This document shows, one piece after another, positions 9,108 to 17,588 of a stretch of 64,000 bases of DNA. A model generated the notes under the pieces. That model searched no databases. It had not been told where the DNA came from and saw nothing but the letters and a program-made list of their open reading frames with translations. This DNA is from Paenibacillus antibioticophila (GTDB lineage Bacteria > Bacillota > Bacilli > Paenibacillales > Paenibacillaceae). The DNA lies in NCBI RefSeq assembly GCF_000455265.1, contig NZ_HG005139.1:2260188-2324187 (forward strand), read 5' to 3'. The translations under genes and the position numbers were made by a program. Position 1 is the stretch's first letter. Each line of letters opens with the position of its first letter.

Positions 9108-9296
9108 CGCTAACGGACATTTTAGAATCTTAGCAGACTTGTTCTCATGATTCGAAGGGTTAACGGACATTTCAGGCGCTTAGGACGCTCAAACGACTCT
9201 GGTTCACTCGATTCTACTCTCTAAGCAGCCAAAATGTCCGTTACAATTCTGGCTCATCCAATGGCGGACCGTAAGGAGACATAATGTCCGTAAGAC
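9108..9296. repeat. Four-copy intergenic motif TAACGGACATTT (two direct, two inverted)
   Basis: TAACGGACATTT occurs at about 9110 and 9161, and as AAAATGTCCGTTA at about 9231-9243 and ATAATGTCCGTAA at about 9281-9293. The arms can pair across the region. A related inverted pair (CCGTTAA and TTAACGG) lies at about 54970-55020 downstream of spo0A. No ORF fits. Together with the hairpins at 9327-9390 and 9408-9456 it fills the gene-free stretch 9035-9490. Confidence 0.7.
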
Positions 9297-9326
9297 CAAG
9301 GACTTCTTCCCTTAGATTAAATGTAC

Positions 9327-9392
9327 AAAGAAACCGTCTCCTTGGTTTAGGGTTGAGTGGTACCTCCATTTTCCAAAGAGCGGTTTCTTTTT
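9327..9392 (+). terminator. Probable terminator after the response-regulator gene
   Basis: AAAGAAACCG (9327-9336) pairs exactly with CGGTTTCTTT (9381-9390), followed by a T-rich stretch. The loop is long (44 nt), so efficiency is uncertain. Confidence 0.6.
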
Positions 9393-9407
9393 GTTTAACG
9401 AAATGAA

Positions 9408-9456
9408 AGAGGGTGCACCTCAGTTCATCTTAATGATCACTTTTGGTACACCCTCT
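9408..9456 (-). terminator. Hairpin downstream of scpB, probable terminator
   Basis: AGAGGGTGCACC (9408-9419) pairs with GGTACACCCTCT (9445-9456) with one mismatch, 35 bp past the scpB stop. The T-run on the minus strand is weak (TTTCATTT). Confidence 0.55.
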
Positions 9457-9490
9457 ATTAAACTGATTTTCCACACAAAGCCGCAAAATC

Positions 9491-10108
9491 TCATCCTTCA
9501 CCACCAGGCTTGTCCACATCGTCAATGGTCAGCTGCTGCTCCTCAAGTCTCTGAAACAATAACTGTGTCTCCTCTTCCAGCTGGTCGGTAGTCTCAAAAT
9601 CGGACAGGTCCGGCAAATCCTTCAGACTCGCCAGTCCGAAATAATCAAGGAAGGCTTTTGTCGTGCCATACAAGATCGGCCTGCCGATGGCTTCCGCCCG
9701 TCCTACCTCTTCAATGAGATCTTTGTTAACCAAGGTATGAATGGCCCGTTCCGATTTCACACCGCGGATCTCTTCAACCTCAATTCGTGTAATCGGCTGA
9801 CGGTAGGCAATGATGGATAGGGTCTCCAGTGCTGCTTGGGACAAGGTCGAACGGGAGGGCGAATAAGCCAGTCTCTCAAAATAGTGCGCATGCTGCGGCA
9901 AGGTTGCAAGCTGGTAATTGCCCGCGATTTGCAGGATCTGAATCCCTCTACCTTCACGCTCGAACGATGACTTCATATCTGTGAGCGCGTCGGTGATTAA
10001 TTCTTGACGCTGCTCCGTAACCTCCGCAAGCTGCTTGATACTGAGGCCTTCCTCTCCCGCAAGAAACAGCAAGCCTTCAGTAATCGATTTCAAGTCCTGA
10101 AAATTCAT
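9491..10108 (-). CDS. scpB: Segregation and condensation protein B
   Basis: Subunit of the SMC-ScpA-ScpB condensin that compacts and segregates the chromosome. The protein has about 205 residues with two winged-helix domains typical of ScpB (GLLFLAGEEGLSIKQLAE; LSIIAYRQPITRIEVEEIRGV; GRPILYGTTKAFLDYFGL) and an acidic tail. The ATG at 10108 gives the family's normal N-terminus (MNFQDLKSITEG); the 22 extra in-frame codons upstream lie inside scpA and do not look conserved. It overlaps the end of scpA by 32 bp, consistent with coupled translation of the complex partners. Confidence 0.93.
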   Translation of the reverse strand: MNFQDLKSITEGLLFLAGEEGLSIKQLAEVTEQRQELITDALTDMKSSFEREGRGIQILQIAGNYQLATLPQHAHYFERLAYSPSRSTLSQAALETLSIIAYRQPITRIEVEEIRGVKSERAIHTLVNKDLIEEVGRAEAIGRPILYGTTKAFLDYFGLASLKDLPDLSDFETTDQLEEETQLLFQRLEEQQLTIDDVDKPGGEG

Positions 10109-10868
10109 CTGCCTTGACTTCCCCTCTCCACTCCATGACAATATCATCGAACAACTTGTTCTGATAACATACAATTCGCTTCATCTTCATAAGCTCCAGC
10201 ACCGCGAGAAAGGTAACGACGATCTCATGCCGATACATTTCCTCATGCAGCAGCTTGGAGAACAGCAGCCTTCCGCCGATCCCCACATCTTCCAGCGCAT
10301 TCACTATTTCCTTAATCCGGTCCTTGACCGAGATTTCATCCCGATGAATCCTTGCCACGACATTGCGCTTCATCGACTTCCGGATGGCCTTCTGGAACAT
10401 AGCAATCAAGTCGGACGCATGCAGACCCTTCACCGGGTTCTCCTCGATCTCCGGCAGGAATGGAGAAAGATCCTCAGGCTCCTTGGAAAAAATCAGGCTT
10501 CGCTCCCATTCACGTTCGTGTAAATGCTCGGCAATTCCCTTATATTTACGGTACTCTATCAGTTGACGGATCAGCTCATCCCTTGGATCCTCATCCTCCA
10601 GATACTCGTAATCATCGTCAAATTCGATGACAGGAGGCTTGGGAAGCAGCTGCTTGCTCTTGATCGACAACAGCGAAGCTGCCATCACCAAAAATTCACT
10701 CGTCACTTCCAGTTCGAGCTCCTGCAAATTATGTAGATATTCAAGGTATTGATCAGTAATCTCGCTAATAGAGATTTGATGGATGTCGATTTCCGCTTTA
10801 TCAATCAGATGCAGCAGCAAATCAAGTGGTCCTTCGAAAGTTTCCAGTTTATATAATACCGTCGTCAA
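10077..10868 (-). CDS. scpA: Segregation and condensation protein A (kleisin)
   Basis: Kleisin subunit bridging the SMC heads in bacterial condensin. The N-terminal kleisin signature is clear (YKLETFEGPLDLLLHLI), followed by an acidic linker around residues 85-100 (YEYLEDEDPRDEL) and a C-terminal winged helix (VTFLAVLELMKMKRI). The TTG at 10868 is the likely start: GGAGG lies seven bases before it and the conserved region begins a few residues later. An upstream ATG at 10943 would add 25 unconserved residues. The rib operon lies upstream, separated by a terminator. Confidence 0.93.
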   Translation of the reverse strand: MTTVLYKLETFEGPLDLLLHLIDKAEIDIHQISISEITDQYLEYLHNLQELELEVTSEFLVMAASLLSIKSKQLLPKPPVIEFDDDYEYLEDEDPRDELIRQLIEYRKYKGIAEHLHEREWERSLIFSKEPEDLSPFLPEIEENPVKGLHASDLIAMFQKAIRKSMKRNVVARIHRDEISVKDRIKEIVNALEDVGIGGRLLFSKLLHEEMYRHEIVVTFLAVLELMKMKRIVCYQNKLFDDIVMEWRGEVKADEFSGLEIDY

Positions 10869-10924
10869 TGAACTTCCTCCAACCTTGTGAGCTTGTCTGC
10901 ATCCATAAATTATAACATTAAACA

Positions 10925-10963
10925 AATAAAAAGTAGTACCCAAAATTACATGGGTACTACTTT
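10925..10963 (-). terminator. Terminator of the riboflavin operon
   Basis: AAAGTAGTACCC (10930-10941) pairs exactly with GGGTACTACTTT (10952-10963) across a short loop. On the minus strand it ends in a T-rich tail, nine bases past the ribH stop. Confidence 0.9.
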
Positions 10964-10971
10964 AATAAGCA

Positions 10972-11445
10972 TTATTTTAGCTGATTCGTCAAGTTTGCCA
11001 TTTCAATCGCCGCCGTGGCTGCATCCCAGCCCTTGTTCCCGGCCTTCGTCCCGGCACGTTCAATGGCCTGTTCAATGTTCTCGGTGGTCACGACGCCAAA
11101 GATCGTCGGAACGCCTGTCTTCAGACCGATTGCCGCCACACCCTTGGCAACCTCATTACAGACATAATCATAATGCGAGGTTGATCCCCGGATTACGGTT
11201 CCCAGCGTAATAACCGCATCATATTTGCCGCTCTCGGCAAGCTTCTGGGCAGCAAACGGGATTTCAAAGGCTCCAGGCACCCATACTACACTCACTTCCT
11301 CATCCTTTACCCCATGGCGCTTCAATGCATCCAGCGCTCCGCTAAGCAGCTTGCTGGTAATAAACTCATTAAATCTTCCCACTACGATAGCATATTTAAG
11401 TCCGTTCGATACCAGATTTCCTTCGAATACTTGCATTTGTGTCAT
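10972..11445 (-). CDS. ribH: 6,7-dimethyl-8-ribityllumazine synthase
   Basis: Condenses 5-amino-6-ribitylamino-uracil with 3,4-dihydroxy-2-butanone 4-phosphate to give lumazine, the penultimate step of riboflavin synthesis; the family forms icosahedral shells. The 157 residues are family length, with [14 protein letters not shown] near the N-terminus, [35 protein letters not shown] (substrate and phosphate contacts) and the conserved [20 protein letters not shown]. It is the last gene of ribD-ribE-ribBA-ribH, 28 bp after ribBA. No ribT homologue follows, unlike B. subtilis. Confidence 0.96.
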   Translation of the reverse strand: MTQMQVFEGNLVSNGLKYAIVVGRFNEFITSKLLSGALDALKRHGVKDEEVSVVWVPGAFEIPFAAQKLAESGKYDAVITLGTVIRGSTSHYDYVCNEVAKGVAAIGLKTGVPTIFGVVTTENIEQAIERAGTKAGNKGWDAATAAIEMANLTNQLK

Positions 11446-11473
11446 TGAGAACTCATCCCTTCTTCAATTCGTA

Positions 11474-12712
11474 TTAGTTATTTGCAGATTCGTCTTGCTC
11501 CAGATCATCAAATTGCAGCAGATGCCCCAGCTTAAGCTGCTTAGTATGCAGGTAGCCCGTATTGTCTTTGTTCTCCTGAATTTGCAGGGGAACCCGCTCA
11601 ACCACCTGCAGGCCGTATCCTTCCAGTCCGGTAATCTTCCGGGGATTGTTGGTCAACAGGCGGATATTCGTAATCCCAAGATCTTTAAGAATCTGCGCAC
11701 CGATTCCATAATCCCGAAGATCCGCCGGGAATCCGAGCTTCAGATTAGCATCGACCGTATCCAGTCCCTGCTCCTGCAGCTTATAGGCCTTTAATTTGTT
11801 GACCAGGCCAATTCCCCGGCCTTCCTGACGCATATAGAGCAGCACGCCTCTTCCTTCCTGCTCAATCTGACGAAGGGCCGCTTCAAACTGCGGGCCGCAG
11901 TCACAGCGGTGCGAATGGAATACGTCACCGGTCAAGCATTCCGAATGAACGCGCACCAGCACCGGTTCTTCACCGCTAACATCGCCTTTTACTAAGGCAA
12001 CATGCTCCTTGCTATCTACTTCATTCGTATAAGCTACCGCTCTGAATTCACCGTAATCCGTAGGCATCCGAACCTCGACCTCCCGGGTAACGAGCTTCTC
12101 CTTCTCGTTCCGGTAATGAATCAGGTCCTTGACACTGATCAGCTTCAGGTCGAACTTGTTCGCAATCTCTACCAGGTCCGGCAAGCGGGCCATACTCCCA
12201 TCCGGCTTGATAACCTCGCAGATAACACCTGCCGGGTAGGAGCCGCACATTCTGGCCAGATCGACAGCCGCTTCGGTATGACCCGCCCTACGCAACACGC
12301 CGCCCTTCTTGGCGATCAGAGGGAACATATGCCCCGGTCTCCGGAAGTCTGCCGCTTTAGTCTCAGGGTTCATAAGCTGCTTGACCGTCATAGCACGTTC
12401 ATGCGCCGAGATTCCTGTAGTCGTGTCCTTATGGTCTATCGACACCGTAAATGCGGTCCCATGATAATCCGTATTCTGTGCTACCATCGGCTGAAGCTCC
12501 AGTTCCTCTGCGCGCTCTGCCGTAATCGGCAAGCAGACTAATCCCCGGCCTTCAGTGATCATGAAATTGATTACCTCGGGGGTTGCCTTTTCGGCAAGTG
12601 CGACAAAATCCCCCTCATTTTCCCGGTCCTCGTCGTCCACCACAATGATGACCTTTCCGCGCATTAGCTCGTAGATCGCTTCCTCGACTCGGTCCAGCTG
12701 TATATCACTCAT
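11474..12712 (-). CDS. ribBA: Bifunctional DHBP synthase / GTP cyclohydrolase II
   Basis: Supplies both riboflavin precursors. The N-terminal half (to about residue 200) is 3,4-dihydroxy-2-butanone 4-phosphate synthase, with the acidic metal and substrate loop [12 protein letters not shown] and [13 protein letters not shown]. The C-terminal half is GTP cyclohydrolase II, with zinc ligands in [17 protein letters not shown] and the [11 protein letters not shown] motif. The protein has about 412 residues, normal for the fusion. The ATG at 12712 follows GGAG; the in-frame TTG at 12730 lies before it and is rejected. Confidence 0.96.
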   Translation of the reverse strand: MSDIQLDRVEEAIYELMRGKVIIVVDDEDRENEGDFVALAEKATPEVINFMITEGRGLVCLPITAERAEELELQPMVAQNTDYHGTAFTVSIDHKDTTTGISAHERAMTVKQLMNPETKAADFRRPGHMFPLIAKKGGVLRRAGHTEAAVDLARMCGSYPAGVICEVIKPDGSMARLPDLVEIANKFDLKLISVKDLIHYRNEKEKLVTREVEVRMPTDYGEFRAVAYTNEVDSKEHVALVKGDVSGEEPVLVRVHSECLTGDVFHSHRCDCGPQFEAALRQIEQEGRGVLLYMRQEGRGIGLVNKLKAYKLQEQGLDTVDANLKLGFPADLRDYGIGAQILKDLGITNIRLLTNNPRKITGLEGYGLQVVERVPLQIQENKDNTGYLHTKQLKLGHLLQFDDLEQDESANN

Positions 12713-12748
12713 CTCTGCATCTCCTTCCAATCCATTCTTGATCCCGAC

Positions 12749-13426
12749 TTATACAAATCCATGAGAATTCAAAAAGGACATATCAATGGCGGATTCGGTT
12801 CGGCGATCAGGGGCACCGCCACTTCCGTTCATCCTGCCGTACTTAAGTAAATGCTCTACATATTTACCGATACAGTCGCATTCCAGATTTACCGTATCGC
12901 CCTCCCGTTTATGGACAAGCGCCGTCTCAGCCAACGTATGCGGAATGATCGACACTCCAAACCCGCCATGCTCAACCATAGTGACCGTTAGGCTGATACC
13001 GTCGATTGCTATTGAGCCTTGAGGGATAATATATCTGAATATACTTTCATCAAGAGGCGCAATTTCGTAGATCACCGCATTCTGGTCCCGCTGGATTCGG
13101 GTAATCTTTCCAGTTCCATCAACATGGCCCTGGACAATATGTCCGCCGAAGCGTCCGTTTGCCGCCATGGCACGTTCCAGGTTCACCGGACTGCCCGGTC
13201 TAAGCTCCTTCAGATTGGAATGACGATAGGTCTGCGGCATCACATCCACGGTGAAGTGTCCCTTATCAAAAGAGACGGCCGTGAGGCATACCCCGTTTAC
13301 CGCAATACTGTCGCCGAGCTTCAACCCTTCAGTCACAACCGTTCCTGAAATTCCCAGAAGCATCGCTTCCCCCTTGCGCCCAATACTCTTCATCGTTCCT
13401 ACTTCTTCAACCAGTCCCGTAAACAC
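12749..13426 (-). CDS. ribE: Riboflavin synthase alpha chain
   Basis: Dismutates two lumazine molecules into riboflavin. The 225 residues carry two tandem lumazine-binding repeats: the first starts MFTGLVEEVG and contains NGVCLTAV, the second starts at GHIVQGHVDGTG and contains DGISLTV. It begins with GTG at 13426 behind AAGGAGGAG and overlaps the end of ribD by 20 bp. The C-terminal 25 residues (GGAPDRRTESAIDM...) extend beyond the usual domain. Confidence 0.95.
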   Translation of the reverse strand: MFTGLVEEVGTMKSIGRKGEAMLLGISGTVVTEGLKLGDSIAVNGVCLTAVSFDKGHFTVDVMPQTYRHSNLKELRPGSPVNLERAMAANGRFGGHIVQGHVDGTGKITRIQRDQNAVIYEIAPLDESIFRYIIPQGSIAIDGISLTVTMVEHGGFGVSIIPHTLAETALVHKREGDTVNLECDCIGKYVEHLLKYGRMNGSGGAPDRRTESAIDMSFLNSHGFV

Positions 13427-14537
13427 GGTTCTCCTCCTTTCGCTCAGGGATCCCTCTTACGCAAATGTTGTCGCCGCCGATCATTTCCACCTCAAGATCC
13501 TTGAGCCGGATACCATCCTCCATGCGATCCCATCCCGCAAAGATGAACGCCCCCGGCGCTTGAAATCCCCCAATCAGCTTCGGCGCGAGGAATAGAATCA
13601 TCTCATCCACCAGGCCCAGCTCCAATAGCGAGCCGTTGAGGCGACCGCCTCCCTCCACCAGGATCGAAGAGATCCCCCGTGCTCCCAATTGCTTCAAGGC
13701 TAGGTTCAGATCAACCCGAGGACCTGCTCCGCAGATCAGAACCTCAATCTCCCGGTCCTGCAGCACCTTCACGCGAGCTTGATCGGCTTCTTCAGTCGTC
13801 AGCACTATGGTGTGGGCCAGACCGTCATTTAATACACGGCTCTCTGAAGGCATAGACAGCTTGGAGTCTGCGATAATCCGGATCGGCTGAATACCCGGAA
13901 CCTCCAGTCGGGTCGTTAACTGCGGATCATCCGCCGCCACCGTCCCTGCGCCTACCATAATAGCCTGATGACGGTGCCGCATGGTATGCACTAAGGCTCT
14001 CGCTGCTTCATTGCTGATCCATTTGCTGTCTCCGCTTCGAGAAGCAATCTTGCCGTCCAAGGTGCAGGCTGTCTTAACCGTCACATAGGGCATGCCAGTA
14101 GTAATGAATTTGTTAAAGAAACGGTTCAGCTTGATCGCGCGTTCCTTCAGAACACCTACCTCGACCGTAATGCCTGCCTCTTCAAGAAGCTTAATTCCCC
14201 GGCCGGCAACCTGCGGGTTGGGATCCTCACAGGCAACAACCACACGTGCTACCTGTTCATGGACAAGCCGCTCAGCACAGGGAGGGGTCAATCCATGATG
14301 ACTGCAGGGCTCCAGCGTGACATATACTGTGCTGCCAACAGCTGCACTCCCAGCCATATTCAACGCGTGCACCTCAGCATGAGGTGTTCCTCGCTGCAGA
14401 TGCGCTCCCATACCTATCACTGCCCCATCCTTGACGACAACAGCGCCGACGACGGGATTGACGCCTGTTTGTCCTTGCGTCCGCTCGGCCATTTGAATCG
14501 CCAGCTCCATATAGTACTCGTCATTCAGTCCGATCAC
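13407..14537 (-). CDS. ribD: Bifunctional riboflavin-specific deaminase / reductase
   Basis: Deaminates and then reduces the pyrimidine intermediate from GTP cyclohydrolase II. The N-terminal deaminase domain has the zinc site His53 (HAEVHA), Cys78 and Cys87 (PCSHHGLTPPC); the C-terminal reductase domain has GAGTVAADDPQLTTR and ILVEGGGRLNGSLL. The GTG at 14537 gives 376 residues and has AAGGAGGT seven bases upstream; an ATG at 14558 and the window-longest start at 14588 lie before that site. First gene of the rib operon, directly behind the FMN riboswitch leader and its terminator. Confidence 0.94.
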   Translation of the reverse strand: MIGLNDEYYMELAIQMAERTQGQTGVNPVVGAVVVKDGAVIGMGAHLQRGTPHAEVHALNMAGSAAVGSTVYVTLEPCSHHGLTPPCAERLVHEQVARVVVACEDPNPQVAGRGIKLLEEAGITVEVGVLKERAIKLNRFFNKFITTGMPYVTVKTACTLDGKIASRSGDSKWISNEAARALVHTMRHRHQAIMVGAGTVAADDPQLTTRLEVPGIQPIRIIADSKLSMPSESRVLNDGLAHTIVLTTEEADQARVKVLQDREIEVLICGAGPRVDLNLALKQLGARGISSILVEGGGRLNGSLLELGLVDEMILFLAPKLIGGFQAPGAFIFAGWDRMEDGIRLKDLEVEMIGGDNICVRGIPERKEENRVYGTG

Positions 14538-14570
14538 ATTTCCACCTCCTTCGTTCATGTGTAATAGCAC

Positions 14571-14600
14571 AAAAAAACCTGCCGGCATCCGGCAGGGTTG
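14571..14600 (-). terminator. Leader terminator, likely expression platform of the FMN riboswitch
   Basis: CCTGCCGG (14578-14585) pairs with CCGGCAGG (14589-14596) over a 3-nt loop; on the minus strand it is followed by seven T. It sits between the aptamer and the ribD start, where it can stop transcription when FMN is bound. Confidence 0.85.
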
Positions 14601-14737
14601 AGAGTGAGTGTACGCAAATAAACTATTGTCAGGAATGTCCCTTTTCCACTATGTGAAAAACTGAACTTTCCAGCAATAATCTACACTTCAACTTAACTAC
14701 ACATATACAAAAAAAACGATGTGCTTCGTTGATGCGT

Positions 14738-14900
14738 CTCCTTCTCCCATCCAGACTATACTGTCGGTCCCGGAATCTCACCGGCTCAGCCATATACAAC
14801 TCCAAGTGCTGTATACAGGTCACGGACTTGTGCGCCGTCCATCTTCATGCTTCTGGCGCCATCACCGTCGGTAGGGAATTTCACCCTGCCCCGAAGGATG
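14738..14900 (-). ncRNA. FMN riboswitch (RFN element)
   Basis: Senses flavin mononucleotide and controls the rib operon in cis. On the minus strand the conserved RFN blocks are all present in order: CCTTCGGGGCAGGGTGAAAT, TCCCTACCGACGGTGAT, GCCAGAAGCATGAAGATGG, a variable stem, then CCGGTGAGATTCCGGGACCG and TAGTCTGGATGGGAGAAGGA. The closing stem P1 pairs TCCTTC with GAAGGA. A run of eight T on the minus strand at about 14710-14717 follows the aptamer, and a strong terminator lies at 14571-14600. Confidence 0.96.
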
Positions 14901-15060
14901 CTGCTTATTGAATTGTTTCCCATGACAACATTTTACATTTGCGATCAGAAATAGTGGTTTTGTGTGAGACTGTTTCCCACCAAAATCCTACCACGATCCG
15001 ACCAATACTATCATAGGCTCTGCGGTAATGGTACCACCACAAATTGAAAAATGCAAGGAC

Positions 15061-15174
15061 TCCCGTCGCGTCCCACAATTCGTCAAGCAAGCTGCCCCTC
15101 GTAATAATACTTTTGGGGTTGTTAATAAACACCAAACAAGCGGTTGTAAACCATGCAATTTCGCCTTTCTGCCA
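15061..15174 (-). pseudogene. Possible remnant of an OmpR-type winged-helix regulator
   Basis: The reading WQKGEIAWFTT... continuing into FINNPKSIITRGSLLDELWD resembles the start of the DNA-binding domain of OmpR-family response regulators (pattern NPxxIITRxxLLxELWD). After the Trp-Asp-Ala-Thr-Gly the similarity ends and the rest of the frame looks random. No receiver domain is present upstream. The stretch lies between the rib leader and the GH127 gene at the edge of an apparent insertion. Weak call, based on one motif. Confidence 0.3.
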
Positions 15175-15208
15175 AATGGAGAGCAGGCGCCTCTAGTCTC
15201 CTTCAATG

Positions 15209-15250
15209 CAAAAATAGAGCCAAAACTTCGCTTCGGAAGTCTTGGCTCTA
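15209..15250 (-). terminator. Terminator after the GH127 gene
   Basis: AGAGCCAA (15215-15222) pairs with TTGGCTCT (15242-15249), extended by CTTC/GAAG; the minus-strand 3' side ends in TATTTTTGC. It lies about 20 bp beyond the stop. Confidence 0.85.
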
Positions 15251-15269
15251 CGGATTTCCGGATAAACGT

Positions 15270-17567
15270 TTACTCCGTGAACTTAAAATACATATGATAT
15301 CGCTGATCTTGGATTTGATACAGTGGAGCAAAACGTATGCCATTCAGGGAGAAATTCAAGTCCCCTTCCGCTGTTCTCATACGTTGCACGAATTGTTCTT
15401 CGCCGAAAGGCCATGTAATGAAATCCTCACCTTCATGGATTGCCGCCAAAGCATAAGGCCCGTAGAATACGCTTTTGATTCGGTTATCATCCGGCGTACT
15501 CTCCAATCTTAAAGCAAAAGGCATGATGAGTTCTACTTGATCGCGTTCCCATGTTTGTTTAATTTGAATATACCCATCCGCAATGTCTGGAGTAATAAGA
15601 ACATCATTGATCTTAACGGCGATGGAGCTTTCCGCCCACTCGGGAATTCTAAAACGAATGCTGAATTCTTCTTTCCCGGCATTAATATAAAACTTTACCG
15701 TTTCACCATTTTCGCCTCTAATCCTTTTTTGGGTAACGGTAACACCTTTCTCTTTCCACGACAAAGCGGACGGAATATACAGATTGACGAACAAGTTGTC
15801 TTGGTCATGGAAATAAATGCTCTCCTGATATTTGAAATGGTTTTCTAAACCGGTGCCATGACAACATGTATTTTCATGGGTATCGAATTTCTTGCATGAA
15901 CCCGGGGCCAAGGGCATGAAATAGGTGCTTCCCCCTTCCGCCCGCTTGCTGTTTTCCGTGGCCAGAATGTGATTGTAAAGGGTTCTCTCATAATAGTTCA
16001 TGTATTCCTTTTTAGGTTCAAAGCCGTACAGCTCTTTGGTCAGCTTTAGCATATTGTAGCTGGCGCAGGTCTCCGCGGTTTTATCCGTTAAATATGCGGC
16101 AATCCTGCCGGGCTCCTTGAACATTTCCGTTTCGCCGACGCCGCCGATTTGATAAGCATGGTCTTCCGTAACCATATGCCAGAAATTTTTGACTGCCTCA
16201 TAATAGGCTTTCTCGCCTTCCGCCTCAAATAGTTTTAACGCGCCGATCATTTGCGGAATATGCTGGTTCGCATGCATGTCGCCGAGTGTATCCATATTTT
16301 CCTTCATGGGAAAAAATAATTTCTCATTGTCAAAATATTTTGCGGCAGCCAGATAGTTCCGGTTTTGCGTGATCAGATACAGGTTTGTTAAGACCTCGTT
16401 CATGCCGCCGAATTCTCCGGCAATGTACAGTGACCACATTTTCTGGCGTTGTTCCTTGGAAAGCTGGCTCAACCGCCGATGTACCCAATCGCCTAACTGA
16501 ATGCACATCACCAGGGCGTTATTATTTCCGGCCAGGGTATAGCAATCCAACAGCCCCGCCATAATCTTATGCAGCGTGTAGTACGGGGCCCAAATTGTCG
16601 GGTAAGTGGTGTACTGCTCCAATAAATTAAACTGCTCCTCCGAGTAAGCGCTTAGGAAGCCTTGATGATAGCCAGGCAGCTCCGACATGACATTTTGGCA
16701 TAGGCCCAATTCGGCAATCATGTAGTCCATTTTTGCTTTTATCGCCAAATTTCCTCCTGTCGCGTCATAGGCAAGCGCTAAAGCCGATAAATAATGCCCT
16801 GTCGTATGCCCCTTGAGATTGCATTCCGGAGCATCCCAGCCGGTCATCGGTTTTGCCCCTTTGACATCCAAATTGGCGGCGATCCGAAAATTGTACAGCA
16901 TCTGATCGTCATCCACGGATAACAGATACTCCAGCGAACGGTTCATCGCCGCTCCAAACTCCGTATCTGCCTCAAGCCGTACGCTTTGACCGTTAAATGC
17001 ATATACTTTGGGAGTATGCTCAATTCGTTCATCCGCCTCGGTCGCCACGGTCACGATGGCTTCGGCCTGCCATCCGCTCTCCTCAAGCTTGCCTTTGATC
17101 GTAAAAACACCCGTCTGTTGATAGTTTTCCCTTGCGCTTGGCTCCCAGGATACATGGCTAACCGTACGGCTTCCGGTATCGTTTCTGACGACAACGACGC
17201 CCGGCAATTCCGGCTTGATCCCTGCCTTCGTGAGAATCCGGACAGGATAAACTTCCACGATTTCGGCCTTATAATCTTCCTCCAGCACCGTGACTTCAAA
17301 AGTTCTTTGCAAAGCTTCCCCTTCAAAAGTTACGGTTGCCACCAAGGGAACAATTCGGTTTCCAACCCCATGAGTGGGTCTGGTGACCTTGCCGGTATGG
17401 CTTAAAAAAAGAATTTCTTTAGATTCCCAGTTGATGGATGAGCCATGCTTTCCAACGGAAGGCAGCTGCAAATCGGTATCCACCGTATATAAATTACCAA
17501 TATAGATGCTGTCGCAGTCCTGTTTCGCGATCGTCTGCCGTCGCTTTTTTATCTCTTCCCTATCCAT
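15270..17567 (-). CDS. Glycoside hydrolase family 127-type beta-L-arabinofuranosidase
   Basis: Predicted retaining glycosidase releasing beta-L-arabinofuranose from plant or glycoprotein arabinans. The 765 residues begin with two Ig-like modules (about 20-97 and 100-175, the first of the 'atrophied' bacterial Ig type), then an alpha/alpha-barrel from about 195. The cysteine-zinc active site of GH127 is visible: Glu499 and Cys501 in AETCASYNML, Cys568-Cys569 in NTCCHGTGLE, with GGMNE at 387-391 holding the likely acid/base Glu. There is no signal peptide, so it should act in the cytosol on imported sugar. It follows the symporter gene by 21 bp, suggesting one operon. Family is firm; the exact linkage cleaved is inferred. 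Confidence 0.88.
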   Translation of the reverse strand: MDREEIKKRRQTIAKQDCDSIYIGNLYTVDTDLQLPSVGKHGSSINWESKEILFLSHTGKVTRPTHGVGNRIVPLVATVTFEGEALQRTFEVTVLEEDYKAEIVEVYPVRILTKAGIKPELPGVVVVRNDTGSRTVSHVSWEPSARENYQQTGVFTIKGKLEESGWQAEAIVTVATEADERIEHTPKVYAFNGQSVRLEADTEFGAAMNRSLEYLLSVDDDQMLYNFRIAANLDVKGAKPMTGWDAPECNLKGHTTGHYLSALALAYDATGGNLAIKAKMDYMIAELGLCQNVMSELPGYHQGFLSAYSEEQFNLLEQYTTYPTIWAPYYTLHKIMAGLLDCYTLAGNNNALVMCIQLGDWVHRRLSQLSKEQRQKMWSLYIAGEFGGMNEVLTNLYLITQNRNYLAAAKYFDNEKLFFPMKENMDTLGDMHANQHIPQMIGALKLFEAEGEKAYYEAVKNFWHMVTEDHAYQIGGVGETEMFKEPGRIAAYLTDKTAETCASYNMLKLTKELYGFEPKKEYMNYYERTLYNHILATENSKRAEGGSTYFMPLAPGSCKKFDTHENTCCHGTGLENHFKYQESIYFHDQDNLFVNLYIPSALSWKEKGVTVTQKRIRGENGETVKFYINAGKEEFSIRFRIPEWAESSIAVKINDVLITPDIADGYIQIKQTWERDQVELIMPFALRLESTPDDNRIKSVFYGPYALAAIHEGEDFITWPFGEEQFVQRMRTAEGDLNFSLNGIRFAPLYQIQDQRYHMYFKFTE

Positions 17568-17588
17568 ATTTGTACATCCTCTCTAATC

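Noticed and set aside
15016..15045. T-box riboswitch
   Set aside because: Only the core resembles a T-box; no specifier loop or terminator found, and the downstream operon is controlled by an FMN riboswitch. Kept only as a low-interest observation.
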